Source: Bacteroidales bacterium (GTDB lineage: Bacteria > Bacteroidota > Bacteroidia > Bacteroidales > UBA932). Taken from it: a stretch of DNA of 64,000 bases. Numbering within the stretch: the first letter of the stretch is position 1; each line of letters starts with the position of its first letter. Below are positions 33,056 to 42,189 of the stretch, piece after piece. The stretch is taken from NCBI GenBank assembly GCA_009774765.1, contig VSOK01000007.1, positions 13,670 to 77,669 of the forward strand, given 5' to 3'. Below the pieces are notes generated by a model. That model had not been told where the DNA came from and did not search any database. It saw nothing but the letters and a program-made list of their open reading frames with translations. A program made the position numbers and the translations under genes.

Positions 33056-33721
33056 TCAGTCCGTGATAATCAATACTATCGACTTGTGGCTGAGGGTAAG
33101 CTTGACAGTGTCCTGTTCCGCCGTGTTCAGAGTAGCTTGCCACCAGTTGTCGAATACGACGTCGTCTGTCTTGTATTTCAGGCCTTCGGATTTTATTCTC
33201 AGACTGTTGTCCGGTGAGAATATGGAGATTTTCCTGCCTTCTCCGCAATGGAATTCAAATGTGTCTGTGATTGCGAACGCCGTCGTATAGTCTGAGACCA
33301 TAGTTACTTCTATCCCCAGCTTCACAAGGTCGTACATTCTCGCATATTCCATAAGCAGCGACAGGTTGCCGACCGTATGGTCCTCCCTTTCTCCTCCTGC
33401 TCCTACTATATGGATCTCGGACACATCATTGTAATGCTCCATTATATATCTGAATGCCTTTGTCTGGTCGTTGTGCTCCTGCTCGCTTTCGTAGACAAAA
33501 ATGTCTTTTACTTTACTGTAGTTTGCAGGTGAAATGGAGTCCATATCGCCTATGACGATATCCGGCAGCCTTTCCCTGCCGAATATGCTTTTGCTGTGCC
33601 GCAGGAATTTCCCGGTAGCCCCGTCACTGCAGACTATATAGTCCGCTTTTCTGATGATATAGCGCGGGTATTCTTTTTTGGGGAATTGACCGTTGCATAC
33701 TATTACAGCACTTTTTCCCAT
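33056..33721 (-). CDS. Thiamine pyrophosphokinase
   Basis: This cytoplasmic kinase of 221 residues transfers pyrophosphate from ATP to thiamine. Family motifs are VCSDGATGKFL, PDIVIGDMDSIS (metal-binding Asp residues) and QEHNDQTKAFRYI, followed by a C-terminal beta-sandwich with GGEREDHTVGNLSLLM. The length matches bacterial TPKs. It starts only 6 bp after the stop of the LptG-Fmt fusion gene on the same strand, so it is probably the last gene of that unit. No riboswitch is visible near it. Confidence 0.92.
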   Translation of the reverse strand: MGKSAVIVCNGQFPKKEYPRYIIRKADYIVCSDGATGKFLRHSKSIFGRERLPDIVIGDMDSISPANYSKVKDIFVYESEQEHNDQTKAFRYIMEHYNDVSEIHIVGAGGEREDHTVGNLSLLMEYARMYDLVKLGIEVTMVSDYTTAFAITDTFEFHCGEGRKISIFSPDNSLRIKSEGLKYKTDDVVFDNWWQATLNTAEQDTVKLTLSHKSIVLIITD

Positions 33722-33727
33722 GTCAGG

Positions 33728-36193
33728 TCAATAGTTTTTTCCTGTGATTCCGGATGACGTCCCTTTTGTGGTTCCGTATGATGACGGGTCTCTGAATCCT
33801 ATGAGGAAATCCTTGACGGCCATACGCTTCTTGCCGGAAAGCTGGAGGTCGGTGATGGAGATTGCTCCATCTTCAGTTGATATTGCAAGATAGTTCCTGC
33901 CGTCGGAAAGCACTTCTCCCGGAGCGGCACTGTCACGTCCGTTCTCCGCCAGAAGGGCATTGAACGCATCTCCGGTGACTTTCTCTCCGAAAAATATTTT
34001 CATCTGCTGAGGCTCCTTGCCTTCTTTGGTCAGCTCTGTGAATGCCGCAGGATAAGGGCTCAGACCTCTTATGAGGTTGTATATGTCTTTTGTCTTTCCG
34101 TTCCAGTCTATATGGCAGAGCTCCCTTGTGAGTTTAGGTGCCGGTTTCAGCACCTCGGAACCCTGTATGAAACTTTTCTGAAGACGGAGCTCCACGCTCT
34201 TGTCTATGATGGACTCAACTGTCTGTACGACAAGGTTTGATCCGAGTGCCATAAGTTTATCGTGTATATCTCCGGCCGTGTCGGTTTCTTCTATCCTGCA
34301 CTGGTCACGGAACATTATATGGCCTGTGTCGATGCCTTCGTTTATCATAAATGTTGTCACACCTGTGATATACTCTCCGTTGATCACCGCCCAGTTGATT
34401 GGGGCTGCACCTCTGTACTGTGGAAGAAGGGCCGCGTGCAGATTGAATGTCCCGAGTCTCGGCATCTCCCACACGACTTTCGGAAGCATACGGAATGCCA
34501 CCACGACAAAAATATCCGCATCCCATGCCTTCAGTGCCTCAAGGAATTCCGGATCTTTGAGAGAAACCGGCTGCAGGACAGGTATATTGTGCTCTACAGC
34601 ATATTTTTTTACAGCGCTTTCATTGATTTTCAGACCACGGCCGCTTGCCTTGTCAGCTACCGTCACTATACCTGCTATATTATAGCCGTTCTTGCGCAGT
34701 GCGTCGAGAGGCGCGACTGCAAAATCCGGCGTTCCCATATAGACGATTTTTGTCTTGCGAAGTTTTCCTTCCACCTTGTTGCGTATCTTTTTAAATATTG
34801 TTTTGATATTGTCGATATTGATCAGGGACGAGTCGTTGATGGCTTTCCATGTGAGAAGCATTCCTGTAGGGAACAATATATATGAAGATATGAATACTCC
34901 CATGGCCGGGGACAGCGCGCCGTCCCTCGCGAGTTTCGTACCTGTAATGTCGATCACCCAATAGAACACGAAAAAGAGCACTGATATGATGGCCGGGGTT
35001 CCCAGGCCTCCCTTGCGGATAAGCGCGCCGAGCGGTGCGCCTATGAAGAAGAATATGAAGCAGGCGAGGGACAGTGCGAACTTCTTGAGTATTTCTATGT
35101 CGATCCTTCTGAGCGTGAACGTATAATGGTATGTCTCCCTTGCGAATGTCGTCAATGTTGATATATATTCGTTCACATTGTTCAGAGCCTTTTCATATCC
35201 TCTGATCTTCTCGTCGATGTCTTTCCAGTCCTTCAATGCCCCGTAATCCAGATTGGCCCTTATACCGCTCTTTTTTGCCGTGTCAAGCTGGCTGTTGTAT
35301 TTGAATGCCCTTCCGTTCTGCAAAGATGCGATATGGTCGTCCATAGCCGCCTTCTTCAGTCCGCCTATGGAATCCTGGCTGTGGTCCAGCTGCTTCAGAT
35401 CCATAGATTTGACCTCGTCGCCGAATCTCGCGTCATCCGATTTCTTGAATGCGTAGTTCTCCAAAGGGATTACGAGAGTCTGTTTTGCAAAGTCGATTGT
35501 CTGGAGCTGCAGCGTCGTGTCCCTGTACTTTTTGGTATTGGTCTCTTCATAATTCTCGCCGCTGTACAACGTGAAAGTCAGCGCGCTCTTGTCCTCTGAC
35601 ATTTTCATCATTGCCGAATCGGCGAGAGTAAGACTTGTATTTCCCTTGTTGCCAGTATGGTTATACACCATAACTCCATACATCATCCCCGTCTCATCAT
35701 TTCTCTCGTCCACCCTGAGAATATACCCGTCTATACCATCATAAAAAGTACCTGTCGGTATCTTGATCTCCTCTTTGGTCCTTCCTATATCATCCCTTAA
35801 AGTGAAAATCTTGTTATATGCCACCGGAATCAGATCATTTGACGCGAAAAAAGCTCCTATGCTTATCACGACCGATGCTCCCACCAATGGTACCAGAACC
35901 CTTCTCAACGATATTCCAGCAGCCTTGATAGCTAAAAGTTCATTGTTCTCACCCAAAGTTCCCAATGTCATCATCGATGCGAGCAGTGTCGCCAAAGGCA
36001 ATGACAGCGGAATCAAAGTCGCGCTTCCCCATCCCAGAAATTCCAAAATGACTTTCAAACTCAATCCTTTGCCCACCAGTTCATCAATATACAGCCACAA
36101 AAACTGCATCATCAATATGAATATGACGACCAGCAGGATCGCGAAGAACGGTCCTATGAATGATTTTAATATGAACTGATCTAATTTCTTCAT
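33728..36193 (-). CDS. Fusion of an LptG-type permease with methionyl-tRNA formyltransferase
   Basis: One uninterrupted frame of 821 residues encodes two complete proteins. Residues 1 to about 455 are an LptF/LptG-family permease with helices near 12-35, 55-78, 100-118, 372-392, 398-418 and 430-450 and a large periplasmic part. Residues about 480-821 are a full-length Fmt, which formylates Met on initiator tRNA: KIVYMGTPDFAVAPL, the loop NLHAALLPQYRGAAPIN, and EGIDTGHI. Asn584, His586 and Asp622 have the same spacing as the catalytic Asn106, His108 and Asp144 of E. coli Fmt. A basic linker of about 25 residues joins them (about nt 34750-34830). Both permease ends should be cytoplasmic, so the enzyme would hang from the inner membrane on the correct side. 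No internal start before the first Fmt strand is seen. The TPK gene follows 6 bp later. Confidence 0.9.
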   Translation of the reverse strand: MKKLDQFILKSFIGPFFAILLVVIFILMMQFLWLYIDELVGKGLSLKVILEFLGWGSATLIPLSLPLATLLASMMTLGTLGENNELLAIKAAGISLRRVLVPLVGASVVISIGAFFASNDLIPVAYNKIFTLRDDIGRTKEEIKIPTGTFYDGIDGYILRVDERNDETGMMYGVMVYNHTGNKGNTSLTLADSAMMKMSEDKSALTFTLYSGENYEETNTKKYRDTTLQLQTIDFAKQTLVIPLENYAFKKSDDARFGDEVKSMDLKQLDHSQDSIGGLKKAAMDDHIASLQNGRAFKYNSQLDTAKKSGIRANLDYGALKDWKDIDEKIRGYEKALNNVNEYISTLTTFARETYHYTFTLRRIDIEILKKFALSLACFIFFFIGAPLGALIRKGGLGTPAIISVLFFVFYWVIDITGTKLARDGALSPAMGVFISSYILFPTGMLLTWKAINDSSLINIDNIKTIFKKIRNKVEGKLRKTKIVYMGTPDFAVAPLDALRKNGYNIAGIVTVADKASGRGLKINESAVKKYAVEHNIPVLQPVSLKDPEFLEALKAWDADIFVVVAFRMLPKVVWEMPRLGTFNLHAALLPQYRGAAPINWAVINGEYITGVTTFMINEGIDTGHIMFRDQCRIEETDTAGDIHDKLMALGSNLVVQTVESIIDKSVELRLQKSFIQGSEVLKPAPKLTRELCHIDWNGKTKDIYNLIRGLSPYPAAFTELTKEGKEPQQMKIFFGEKVTGDAFNALLAENGRDSAAPGEVLSDGRNYLAISTEDGAISITDLQLSGKKRMAVKDFLIGFRDPSSYGTTKGTSSGITGKNY

Positions 36194-36287
36194 CTCTTTG
36201 TTCTGTCTTTAAGACATCTGCTGCGTTGTCACCGTCTCCCTGTTCCTCATTACCGTACGGTAACTCCCGGTTTCGCTCCTCGACGGC

Positions 36288-36316
36288 CTTGTCCCTGTCT
36301 CAAAAACAGGGACAAG
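36288..36316. repeat. 11 bp stem-loop between alaS and the fusion gene
   Basis: The arms CTTGTCCCTGT and ACAGGGACAAG enclose a 7-base loop. No T run follows on the minus strand, so it may be an RNA processing or attenuating structure and not a classical terminator. A separate 14-base palindrome TTACCGTACGGTAA lies at 36250-36263 in the same 141 bp gap. Confidence 0.55.
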
Positions 36317-36334
36317 CGTTCTTCGGGGCCCGGA

Positions 36335-38953
36335 TTAACGTGTAGCCAGCTCAACAAGCCTGTCGGCAGCCGCCTGCAGATTTGCAGTGTCCTTTCCGCC
36401 GGCAGTGGCAAGTCCAGGCTGTCCTCCGCCTCCTCCGAGGATGAGCTTCGCCGCATCCCTGATGTCAGCTACGGCATTGTGCCCTTTCTCCACAAGATCA
36501 TTCGAGTACATCATCAGGAGCTGAGGCTTGCTCTCGTGTTCGTATGCGGCGATTACCGCAAGGTTCGTGGCTTCTTTCTGGAGCATGAAGCAGGCATTCT
36601 TGAGGATTGCCGGATTGACGGGTCTGTTTATTACAACCACATTGACTCCGTTGATATCCTTGCTCATGTCAGCAAGCGACTTCTTCAGTGCCGCGCTCTT
36701 CTCTTTTGCCACTGCTTCAGCCTCTTTCTTGAAATGCTCGTTCTCCTCTATCAGTTTTGCGATCGCGCCTGCAAGGTCTGGGGCATTGTTGAACAATGCC
36801 TTTGCCGCCCTGAACGCATTTTCCATCACGTCCACTATGTTTTCCGCATATTTTCCGGTAGTTGCCTCTATTCTGCGCACTCCGGCTGCGATTGCGGATT
36901 CGGAAGAAATCTTGAAGAAACCGATCTGTCCTGTAGCTGAGGCGTGGCATCCTCCGCAAAGCTCGATCGAGTCACCGAACTTGACGACCCTTACCTTGTC
37001 TCCGTATTTCTCTCCGAAAAGTGCCATCGCTCCCATTGCCTGGGCTTCTTCCATAGTAGCGGAGCGGTTTTCCTGAAGAAGAGAATTTTCCCTGATCAGT
37101 TCATTGACCCTGTTCTCCACTATGTCAATCTGCTCGTCGGTAAGTTTCTCGAAATGGGAGAAGTCGAAACGGAAATATGAATCAGTCACGAATGAGCCTT
37201 TCTGCTCCACGTGTGTTCCGAGGATTTCCCTGAGGGCCTTGTGGAGAAGGTGTGTCGCGGTATGGTTGTTGGCGATCATTTTCCTCCTGTCAGCATCTAC
37301 TGTCAGTGTGAATGTCACGCTGCAGTCTTCCGGAATCCTTTCCGCGATATGTATGGTAAGATTGTTTTCCTTGATTGTGTTCAGGATTTTGATCGATTCT
37401 CCGTTTTCAGAAGTTATGTATCCTGTGTCTCCGACTTCTCCTCCCATTTCAGCATAGAACGGAGTGCGGTCAAACACAAGCTGGTACATAGTCTTGTTCT
37501 TTGCCTTTACCGTGCGGTGCCTTGTAAGGTTGACTTCGCTGAGCTGCGTGAAGTCATATCCCAGGAATTCTACGCTGTCGCAATGTTTGAACTCGACCCA
37601 GTCTCCTGATTCTATTGCAGTGGCGTTGCGTGCGCGCTCCTTCTGCTTCTGCAGTTCGCGCTCGAATCCTTCGATATCAATGGCGAATCCGTTTTCCGAA
37701 GCTATAAGTTCGCTAAGGTCGATAGGGAAGCCGAATGTGTCATAAAGGACAAATGCATCTTCACCTTTGATTGTCTTTGTCTCCTTAGATTTCTCCATTA
37801 TGTTGTCCATAAGGCGGATACCCCTGTCGAGCGTGCGGAGGAAAGCAAGCTCCTCTTCACGGATGACTTTGACGATAAGCTCCTGCTGCTTTACTATTTC
37901 CGGATAGAATTCTCCCATATCGTCCACAAGCTGGCCTACAAGACGGCAGAGGAACGGCTCGTTGAATCCGAGGAATGTGTAGCCGTAGCGGACTGCACGG
38001 CGCAGGATGCGCCTGATTACATATCCGGCCTTCACGTTTGAAGGCAGCTGGCCGTCCGCTATCGAGAAGCTGATGGCTCTGATATGGTCTGCGATCACTC
38101 TCATTGCTACATCCTTCTTGTCGCTTGAAGCTCCGTAGCTGTGACCTGAAAGTTCCTCTATCTTGCGGATCATTCCTGTGAACACGTCGGTGTCGTAGTT
38201 GCTCTTCTTGCCCTGGAGGGTCATACAAAGTCTCTCGAAGCCCATTCCGGTGTCCACATTCTTGAAAGGAAGCTGCTCGAGTTCACCGTTGGCCTTGCGG
38301 TTGAACTGCATAAACACAAGGTTCCAGATCTCGATCACAAGGTGATGCCCCTGGTTCACAAGGTCGCGTCCGGGTATTTCGGCCCTTTCCTCATCGCTTC
38401 TGAGGTCAACGTGGATTTCGCTGCATGGTCCGCATGGTCCGGTCTCTCCCATTTCCCAGAAATTGTCGTGCTTGTTGCCGAGCAGGATCCTGTCTTCAGG
38501 AAGATGTTTCTTCCATTGCTCGCGTGCCTCAGTGTCAAGTTCTGTCCCGTCTTTCTCATCTCCTTCAAACACAGTGGCATACAGTCTGTTCTTGTCTATT
38601 TTGTACACATCTGTTAGAAGTTCCCAGGCCCAGTCGATCGCTTCTTTTTTGAAATAGTCCCCGAAACTCCAGTTTCCGAGCATTTCAAACATAGTATGGT
38701 GATAGGAGTCGTGTCCCACTTCTTCAAGGTCGTTGTGCTTTCCGCTTACTCTCAGGCATTTCTGGCTGTCGGTCACCCTTTTGTACTGAGGCGTGCTGTT
38801 GCCGAGGAACCAGTCTTTGAACTGGTTCATACCTGCATTGGTGAACATAAGTGTAGGGTCATTCTTTACCACCATCGGAGCGGAAGGGACGATGGTGTGA
38901 CCTTTTGATGCGAAAAAGTCCAGATAGGCTTTTCTGATTTCTTTTGATGTCAT
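36335..38953 (-). CDS. alaS: Alanyl-tRNA synthetase
   Basis: This cytoplasmic class II synthetase of 872 residues charges tRNA-Ala. The N-terminal catalytic core includes FTNAGMNQFKDWFLG and the motif 2 region KCLRVSGKHNDLEEVG. An editing domain follows with the zinc-binding HTATHLLHKALR and the later CGGCHASATGQIG. The C-terminal C-Ala domain ends with LILGGGGGQPGLATAGGKD. The length is typical. It lies upstream of the LptG-Fmt gene on the same strand, separated by a 141 bp gap with a stem-loop, and diverges from an M23 peptidase gene. Confidence 0.97.
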   Translation of the reverse strand: MTSKEIRKAYLDFFASKGHTIVPSAPMVVKNDPTLMFTNAGMNQFKDWFLGNSTPQYKRVTDSQKCLRVSGKHNDLEEVGHDSYHHTMFEMLGNWSFGDYFKKEAIDWAWELLTDVYKIDKNRLYATVFEGDEKDGTELDTEAREQWKKHLPEDRILLGNKHDNFWEMGETGPCGPCSEIHVDLRSDEERAEIPGRDLVNQGHHLVIEIWNLVFMQFNRKANGELEQLPFKNVDTGMGFERLCMTLQGKKSNYDTDVFTGMIRKIEELSGHSYGASSDKKDVAMRVIADHIRAISFSIADGQLPSNVKAGYVIRRILRRAVRYGYTFLGFNEPFLCRLVGQLVDDMGEFYPEIVKQQELIVKVIREEELAFLRTLDRGIRLMDNIMEKSKETKTIKGEDAFVLYDTFGFPIDLSELIASENGFAIDIEGFERELQKQKERARNATAIESGDWVEFKHCDSVEFLGYDFTQLSEVNLTRHRTVKAKNKTMYQLVFDRTPFYAEMGGEVGDTGYITSENGESIKILNTIKENNLTIHIAERIPEDCSVTFTLTVDADRRKMIANNHTATHLLHKALREILGTHVEQKGSFVTDSYFRFDFSHFEKLTDEQIDIVENRVNELIRENSLLQENRSATMEEAQAMGAMALFGEKYGDKVRVVKFGDSIELCGGCHASATGQIGFFKISSESAIAAGVRRIEATTGKYAENIVDVMENAFRAAKALFNNAPDLAGAIAKLIEENEHFKKEAEAVAKEKSAALKKSLADMSKDINGVNVVVINRPVNPAILKNACFMLQKEATNLAVIAAYEHESKPQLLMMYSNDLVEKGHNAVADIRDAAKLILGGGGGQPGLATAGGKDTANLQAAADRLVELATR

Positions 38954-39035
38954 TATATATACTCTAAAAATATTCGTCTGATCCCGTGTTCGGGCAAAAT
39001 AACTTGCAAAATTATAATTTTTTCCGGAAAAAGAC

Positions 39036-39043
39036 TATCTTTG
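39036..39043 (+). promoter_or_regulatory. -7 promoter box directly before the first M23 peptidase gene
   Basis: TATCTTTG fits TAnnTTTG and ends five bases before the ATG at 39049, so a transcript from it would be essentially leaderless. A run of T lies about 15-20 bp upstream. Confidence 0.6.
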
Positions 39044-39048
39044 CGCCT

Positions 39049-40056
39049 ATGCCTAAATCTAAAAAGTACATTTTCAACGCAAAGACCCTGTCCTACGAAA
39101 TTGAGGAGAAGTCAAAAAGGATCCGTCTCTTCAAGTTCGCGGCCGTCTTTTGTGCAAGCGTATGCCTGGCTGTCCTGTATTTTTGGATATATACAGTGGT
39201 TCTCGGAAATGATCTTCCCAAGACTGCATATCTGAGGCATATCAACGAGGCCTGGAGTTCCAGGATAGATATAATAGAAAACAATCTTGACGAATATGAC
39301 TCCGCGCTTACCGCGCTGCAGATCCGTGACGATGAGATATACAGGTCGCTTTTCGGTATGAACACGATTCCTGCCGAAGTGCGCAATGCCGGCTTCGGAG
39401 GAGTAAACCGCTATTCCTATCTCGACGGGCTTGACAACAGTGCAAAGATCCGCAGTACCGTGACCAGGATTGATGTCCTGAGCAAAAAGTCATATATACA
39501 GAGCAAATCATTCGATGAGGTGGCCGCCCTTTCCAAGCGTGCCGGCGATATGGTGTCCTGTATACCGAAGATTTCCCCGATAGTCCCGGACAATTCGAAA
39601 TACAGGCTGTCAAGCGGGTTCGGAGTCCGTACCGATCCTGTCTATGGAGGACGTGCTATGCACTCCGGGCTGGATTTCGCGATGCCGATAGGCAATCCTG
39701 TATATTCCACAGGTGACGGTATCGTAGAAAAGGTAACTGAAGGCAGAAGCGGCTACGGCAACAATGTGGTTGTCGACCACGGGTTCGGCTATAAGACACG
39801 ATACGCCCACTTGAGCGAGATTCTTGTTGAAGAAGGGATGGCAGTAAAAAGGGGGGACACTCTCGGCAAGACAGGCAACAGCGGCAAGTCGTCCGGACCT
39901 CATCTGCATTATGAGGTCATATACAAGGGCCGGCATGTCAATCCGGTCAATTACCTTGACCTTGAAATCTCTCCTGAAGAATATTCATCTATGCTTGAAC
40001 AGGTCGGTTCTGACGCGTCCGGAGACAACGGACAATATGCGTCGTCCGGGAAATAG
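39049..40056 (+). CDS. M23 (LytM/MepM-like) peptidoglycan endopeptidase
   Basis: This inner-membrane-anchored protein of 335 residues has one helix (about 30-50) near the N-terminus, a helical, possibly coiled-coil stretch, then a zinc-dependent M23 domain. The metal and catalytic residues are visible: His and Asp in MHSGLDFA, the tract TRYAHLSEI, and the HxH in GPHLHYEVIY. It should cut peptide cross-links in peptidoglycan in the periplasm. A related gene follows after 8 bp. An in-frame ATG at 38986 exists but lies upstream of the promoter box, so 39049 is chosen. Confidence 0.92.
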   Translation: MPKSKKYIFNAKTLSYEIEEKSKRIRLFKFAAVFCASVCLAVLYFWIYTVVLGNDLPKTAYLRHINEAWSSRIDIIENNLDEYDSALTALQIRDDEIYRSLFGMNTIPAEVRNAGFGGVNRYSYLDGLDNSAKIRSTVTRIDVLSKKSYIQSKSFDEVAALSKRAGDMVSCIPKISPIVPDNSKYRLSSGFGVRTDPVYGGRAMHSGLDFAMPIGNPVYSTGDGIVEKVTEGRSGYGNNVVVDHGFGYKTRYAHLSEILVEEGMAVKRGDTLGKTGNSGKSSGPHLHYEVIYKGRHVNPVNYLDLEISPEEYSSMLEQVGSDASGDNGQYASSGK

Positions 40057-40064
40057 AAGTCGCT

Positions 40065-41015
40065 ATGGCAAGCCAGTACGTTTATGATGACAAGCAGGTC
40101 CGTTTCAAAAAGACTCAGCGTACCATATCCGGTGTGCTGTTTGCCGTCTTGAAATATACTGTGCTTTCACTTGCCCTTGCAGTGCTTTATTATTCGGTGT
40201 TCGCGCTTCTTTTCAATACCGATACGGAGAGGAGGCTCAAGCAGGAAAACAGGCTCTACGAGAAAATCTATCCCGAAATGGAGAAGAAGGAAAGGCTGCT
40301 TTCCGATGTCGTGACCGGGCTCCAGATGCGTGATGACGAAATCTACAATGAGGTGTTCCATATGAGTGCGCCGAATGTGGAGAGGCTGTCATCAGTGTCT
40401 TTCCTTGAGGATACCAAACTGATGCATGATGATGACATTGCTGAGATGACGTCTGCAAAGGTCTCAGTGCTCGAGACCCGTGCCAGCCGTGTGGAAGACA
40501 ATTTCAGAAGAGTATTCGAGAGGATTTCCGGAGAGGATTTCGTCATGCCTCCGATGGATCTGCCTATAAATGATTTTACATACGCCCAGGCCGGTGCTAC
40601 CGTCGGGCATAAGATAAGTCCGTTTTATAAAGTGAAGGTAGAGCATCGCGGCTTTGACCTTATCGCGCATTCCGGTACTCCGGTATATTCGACGGCTTCA
40701 GGAGTGGTGACCGATGTCGTCCGTTCTGCAAAAGGTCCGGGAAATATGGTGGAGATACAGCACGGCGGCGGATATGTGACACGTTATGCCCATCTTCAGG
40801 ATATCACGGTGGCAAAAGGACGCCAGATTGAAAAGGGTACCCTTCTCGGCCACGTCGGTATGACGGGAATGACATTCGCTCCGCATCTTCATTATGAAGT
40901 GTCGCGCGACGGGGAGTATCTCAATCCGGTCAACTATTTTCTTGGAGCGGTCAGCCCATACGAATATTCCGCTATACTTGTAATGTCGATAAGTACTGGG
41001 CAGTCAATGGATTAA
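40065..41015 (+). CDS. M23 family peptidase, paralogue of the preceding gene
   Basis: This protein of 316 residues has the same plan as its upstream neighbour: a short cytoplasmic start, one transmembrane helix (about 25-45), a helical stretch and an M23 domain. The zinc ligands are kept: VEHRGFDLIA (HxxxD), RYAHLQDI, and PHLHYEVSRDG (HxH). The two share motifs such as LQMRDDEIY / LQIRDDEIY and NPVNYF / NPVNYL, so they arose by duplication. The MerR gene follows 11 bp later. Confidence 0.9.
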   Translation: MASQYVYDDKQVRFKKTQRTISGVLFAVLKYTVLSLALAVLYYSVFALLFNTDTERRLKQENRLYEKIYPEMEKKERLLSDVVTGLQMRDDEIYNEVFHMSAPNVERLSSVSFLEDTKLMHDDDIAEMTSAKVSVLETRASRVEDNFRRVFERISGEDFVMPPMDLPINDFTYAQAGATVGHKISPFYKVKVEHRGFDLIAHSGTPVYSTASGVVTDVVRSAKGPGNMVEIQHGGGYVTRYAHLQDITVAKGRQIEKGTLLGHVGMTGMTFAPHLHYEVSRDGEYLNPVNYFLGAVSPYEYSAILVMSISTGQSMD

Positions 41016-41026
41016 ATGTTTCTGCA

Positions 41027-41344
41027 ATGGAAAAGCTATATTACTCTATCGGTGAAGTGGCGGATGTTCTCGGAGAGAATGTCTCGCTTGTCCGGTTCTG
41101 GTCTGATTCATTTCCTAAATTCATAAAGCCCAAGCGCAATGCCAAAGGAAACAGGATGTTTACCAAGGAAGACCTGGACACCTTCAAGACGATACATTTC
41201 CTTGTCAGGGAATGTGGTATGACGCTTGAGGGTGCGGCAAAAAAGTTGCAGAGCGGGACTTCCGGTGTGGACAATACGGTCAAGGTGCTTGAATACCTCA
41301 GGTCGCTGAAAGACCAGCTTAAGGAAATACATAAAAGTTTATAG
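41027..41344 (+). CDS. Small MerR-family regulator
   Basis: This is a DNA-binding protein of 105 residues with a MerR-type winged helix at its N-terminus (YYSIGEVADVLGENVSLVRFWSDSFP, then NRMFTKEDLDTFKTI) and a short helical tail that may dimerise. It lacks an effector domain. In Bacteroidota such a gene commonly accompanies M23 peptidase genes; its targets are not evident here. It starts 11 bp after the second peptidase gene, so it is probably co-transcribed. Confidence 0.87.
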   Translation: MEKLYYSIGEVADVLGENVSLVRFWSDSFPKFIKPKRNAKGNRMFTKEDLDTFKTIHFLVRECGMTLEGAAKKLQSGTSGVDNTVKVLEYLRSLKDQLKEIHKSL

Positions 41345-41407
41345 CCGGGAGATACGGATGCCTCCGGGATATTCCGCAATCACTATATTAAGGTATAGGG
41401 GACTGAT

Positions 41408-42184
41408 ATGAAAGTAAAGGATATAATAAAGGCGATAGAGGAGTTCGCGCCTCTGTCGATTCAGGAGAAATGGGACAACAGCGGTCTCTGCATAGGCTCG
41501 GAGTCTGATGAGGTGTCGTCAGTGCTTATCGGGCTTGACTGCACTCCGGAGCTGGTTGACGAGGCTGTGGACTGCGGGGCTGATATGATCGTTACCCACC
41601 ATCCGCTGATCTTTTCCGGGATAAAGTCGATATCTCCGGACAACCGTACCGGAGAGGCTGTCATAAAGGCTGTCCGGGCAGGTATTGCGGTGTATTCCGC
41701 ACATACTTCCGCGGACAAGGTGATCGCCGGTGTCAGCGGTGCTATGGCTGCAAGGCTCGGGCTGAGGAATGTTGAGATCCTTGACCAGGACGGTGACGGG
41801 ACCGGCCTTGGTGTCGTAGGGGAGCTTCCAGTGCCGATGCCGGCGGAAGATGTTGCCGCATTGGTGAAAGACAGGTTCTCGCTGAAGGTGCTCAAAAGTT
41901 CCAGGCCTGTGTCCGGCGAGGTGAAAAGGGTGGCGATGTGCGGCGGATCCGGAAGTTCCCTCATAGGAAAGGCGATGGAGTCCGGCGCGCAGCTTTATAT
42001 TTCCGGTGATATCTCATACCATCATTTCTTCACTGAGGAAGGCTTTATGATTATGGACATCGGACATTATGAAAGTGAAATAGATATAGTTGAAATTTTA
42101 TTTTCCATCTTAAGGAAAAATTTTCCTACCTTTGCAGTTCGCATTACCGAGAATATTTATAGTAACCCGATATTTTATTTTTAA
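41408..42184 (+). CDS. Nif3-like dinuclear metal-centre protein
   Basis: This protein of 258 residues belongs to the Nif3/YbgI family of unknown exact function, often described as a GTP cyclohydrolase I type 2 homologue. Metal-binding histidines are seen in VTHHPLIFSGIKS, AHTSADKV and GDISYHHF, with GHYESE near the end. The size is that of the short form without the inserted PII-like domain. The coiled-coil zinc-ribbon gene follows after 5 bp, a pairing that is common in bacteria. Its last 60 bp contain the apparent promoter of that gene. Confidence 0.92.
   Translation: MKVKDIIKAIEEFAPLSIQEKWDNSGLCIGSESDEVSSVLIGLDCTPELVDEAVDCGADMIVTHHPLIFSGIKSISPDNRTGEAVIKAVRAGIAVYSAHTSADKVIAGVSGAMAARLGLRNVEILDQDGDGTGLGVVGELPVPMPAEDVAALVKDRFSLKVLKSSRPVSGEVKRVAMCGGSGSSLIGKAMESGAQLYISGDISYHHFFTEEGFMIMDIGHYESEIDIVEILFSILRKNFPTFAVRITENIYSNPIFYF
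42101..42134 (+). promoter_or_regulatory. Promoter inside the 3' end of the Nif3-like gene
   Basis: A -7 box TACCTTTG (42127-42134) fits TAnnTTTG, with TTTTC (42101-42105) about 21 bp upstream. It lies within coding sequence, 55 bp before the ATG at 42190. Confidence 0.6.
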
Positions 42185-42189
42185 GCGAT

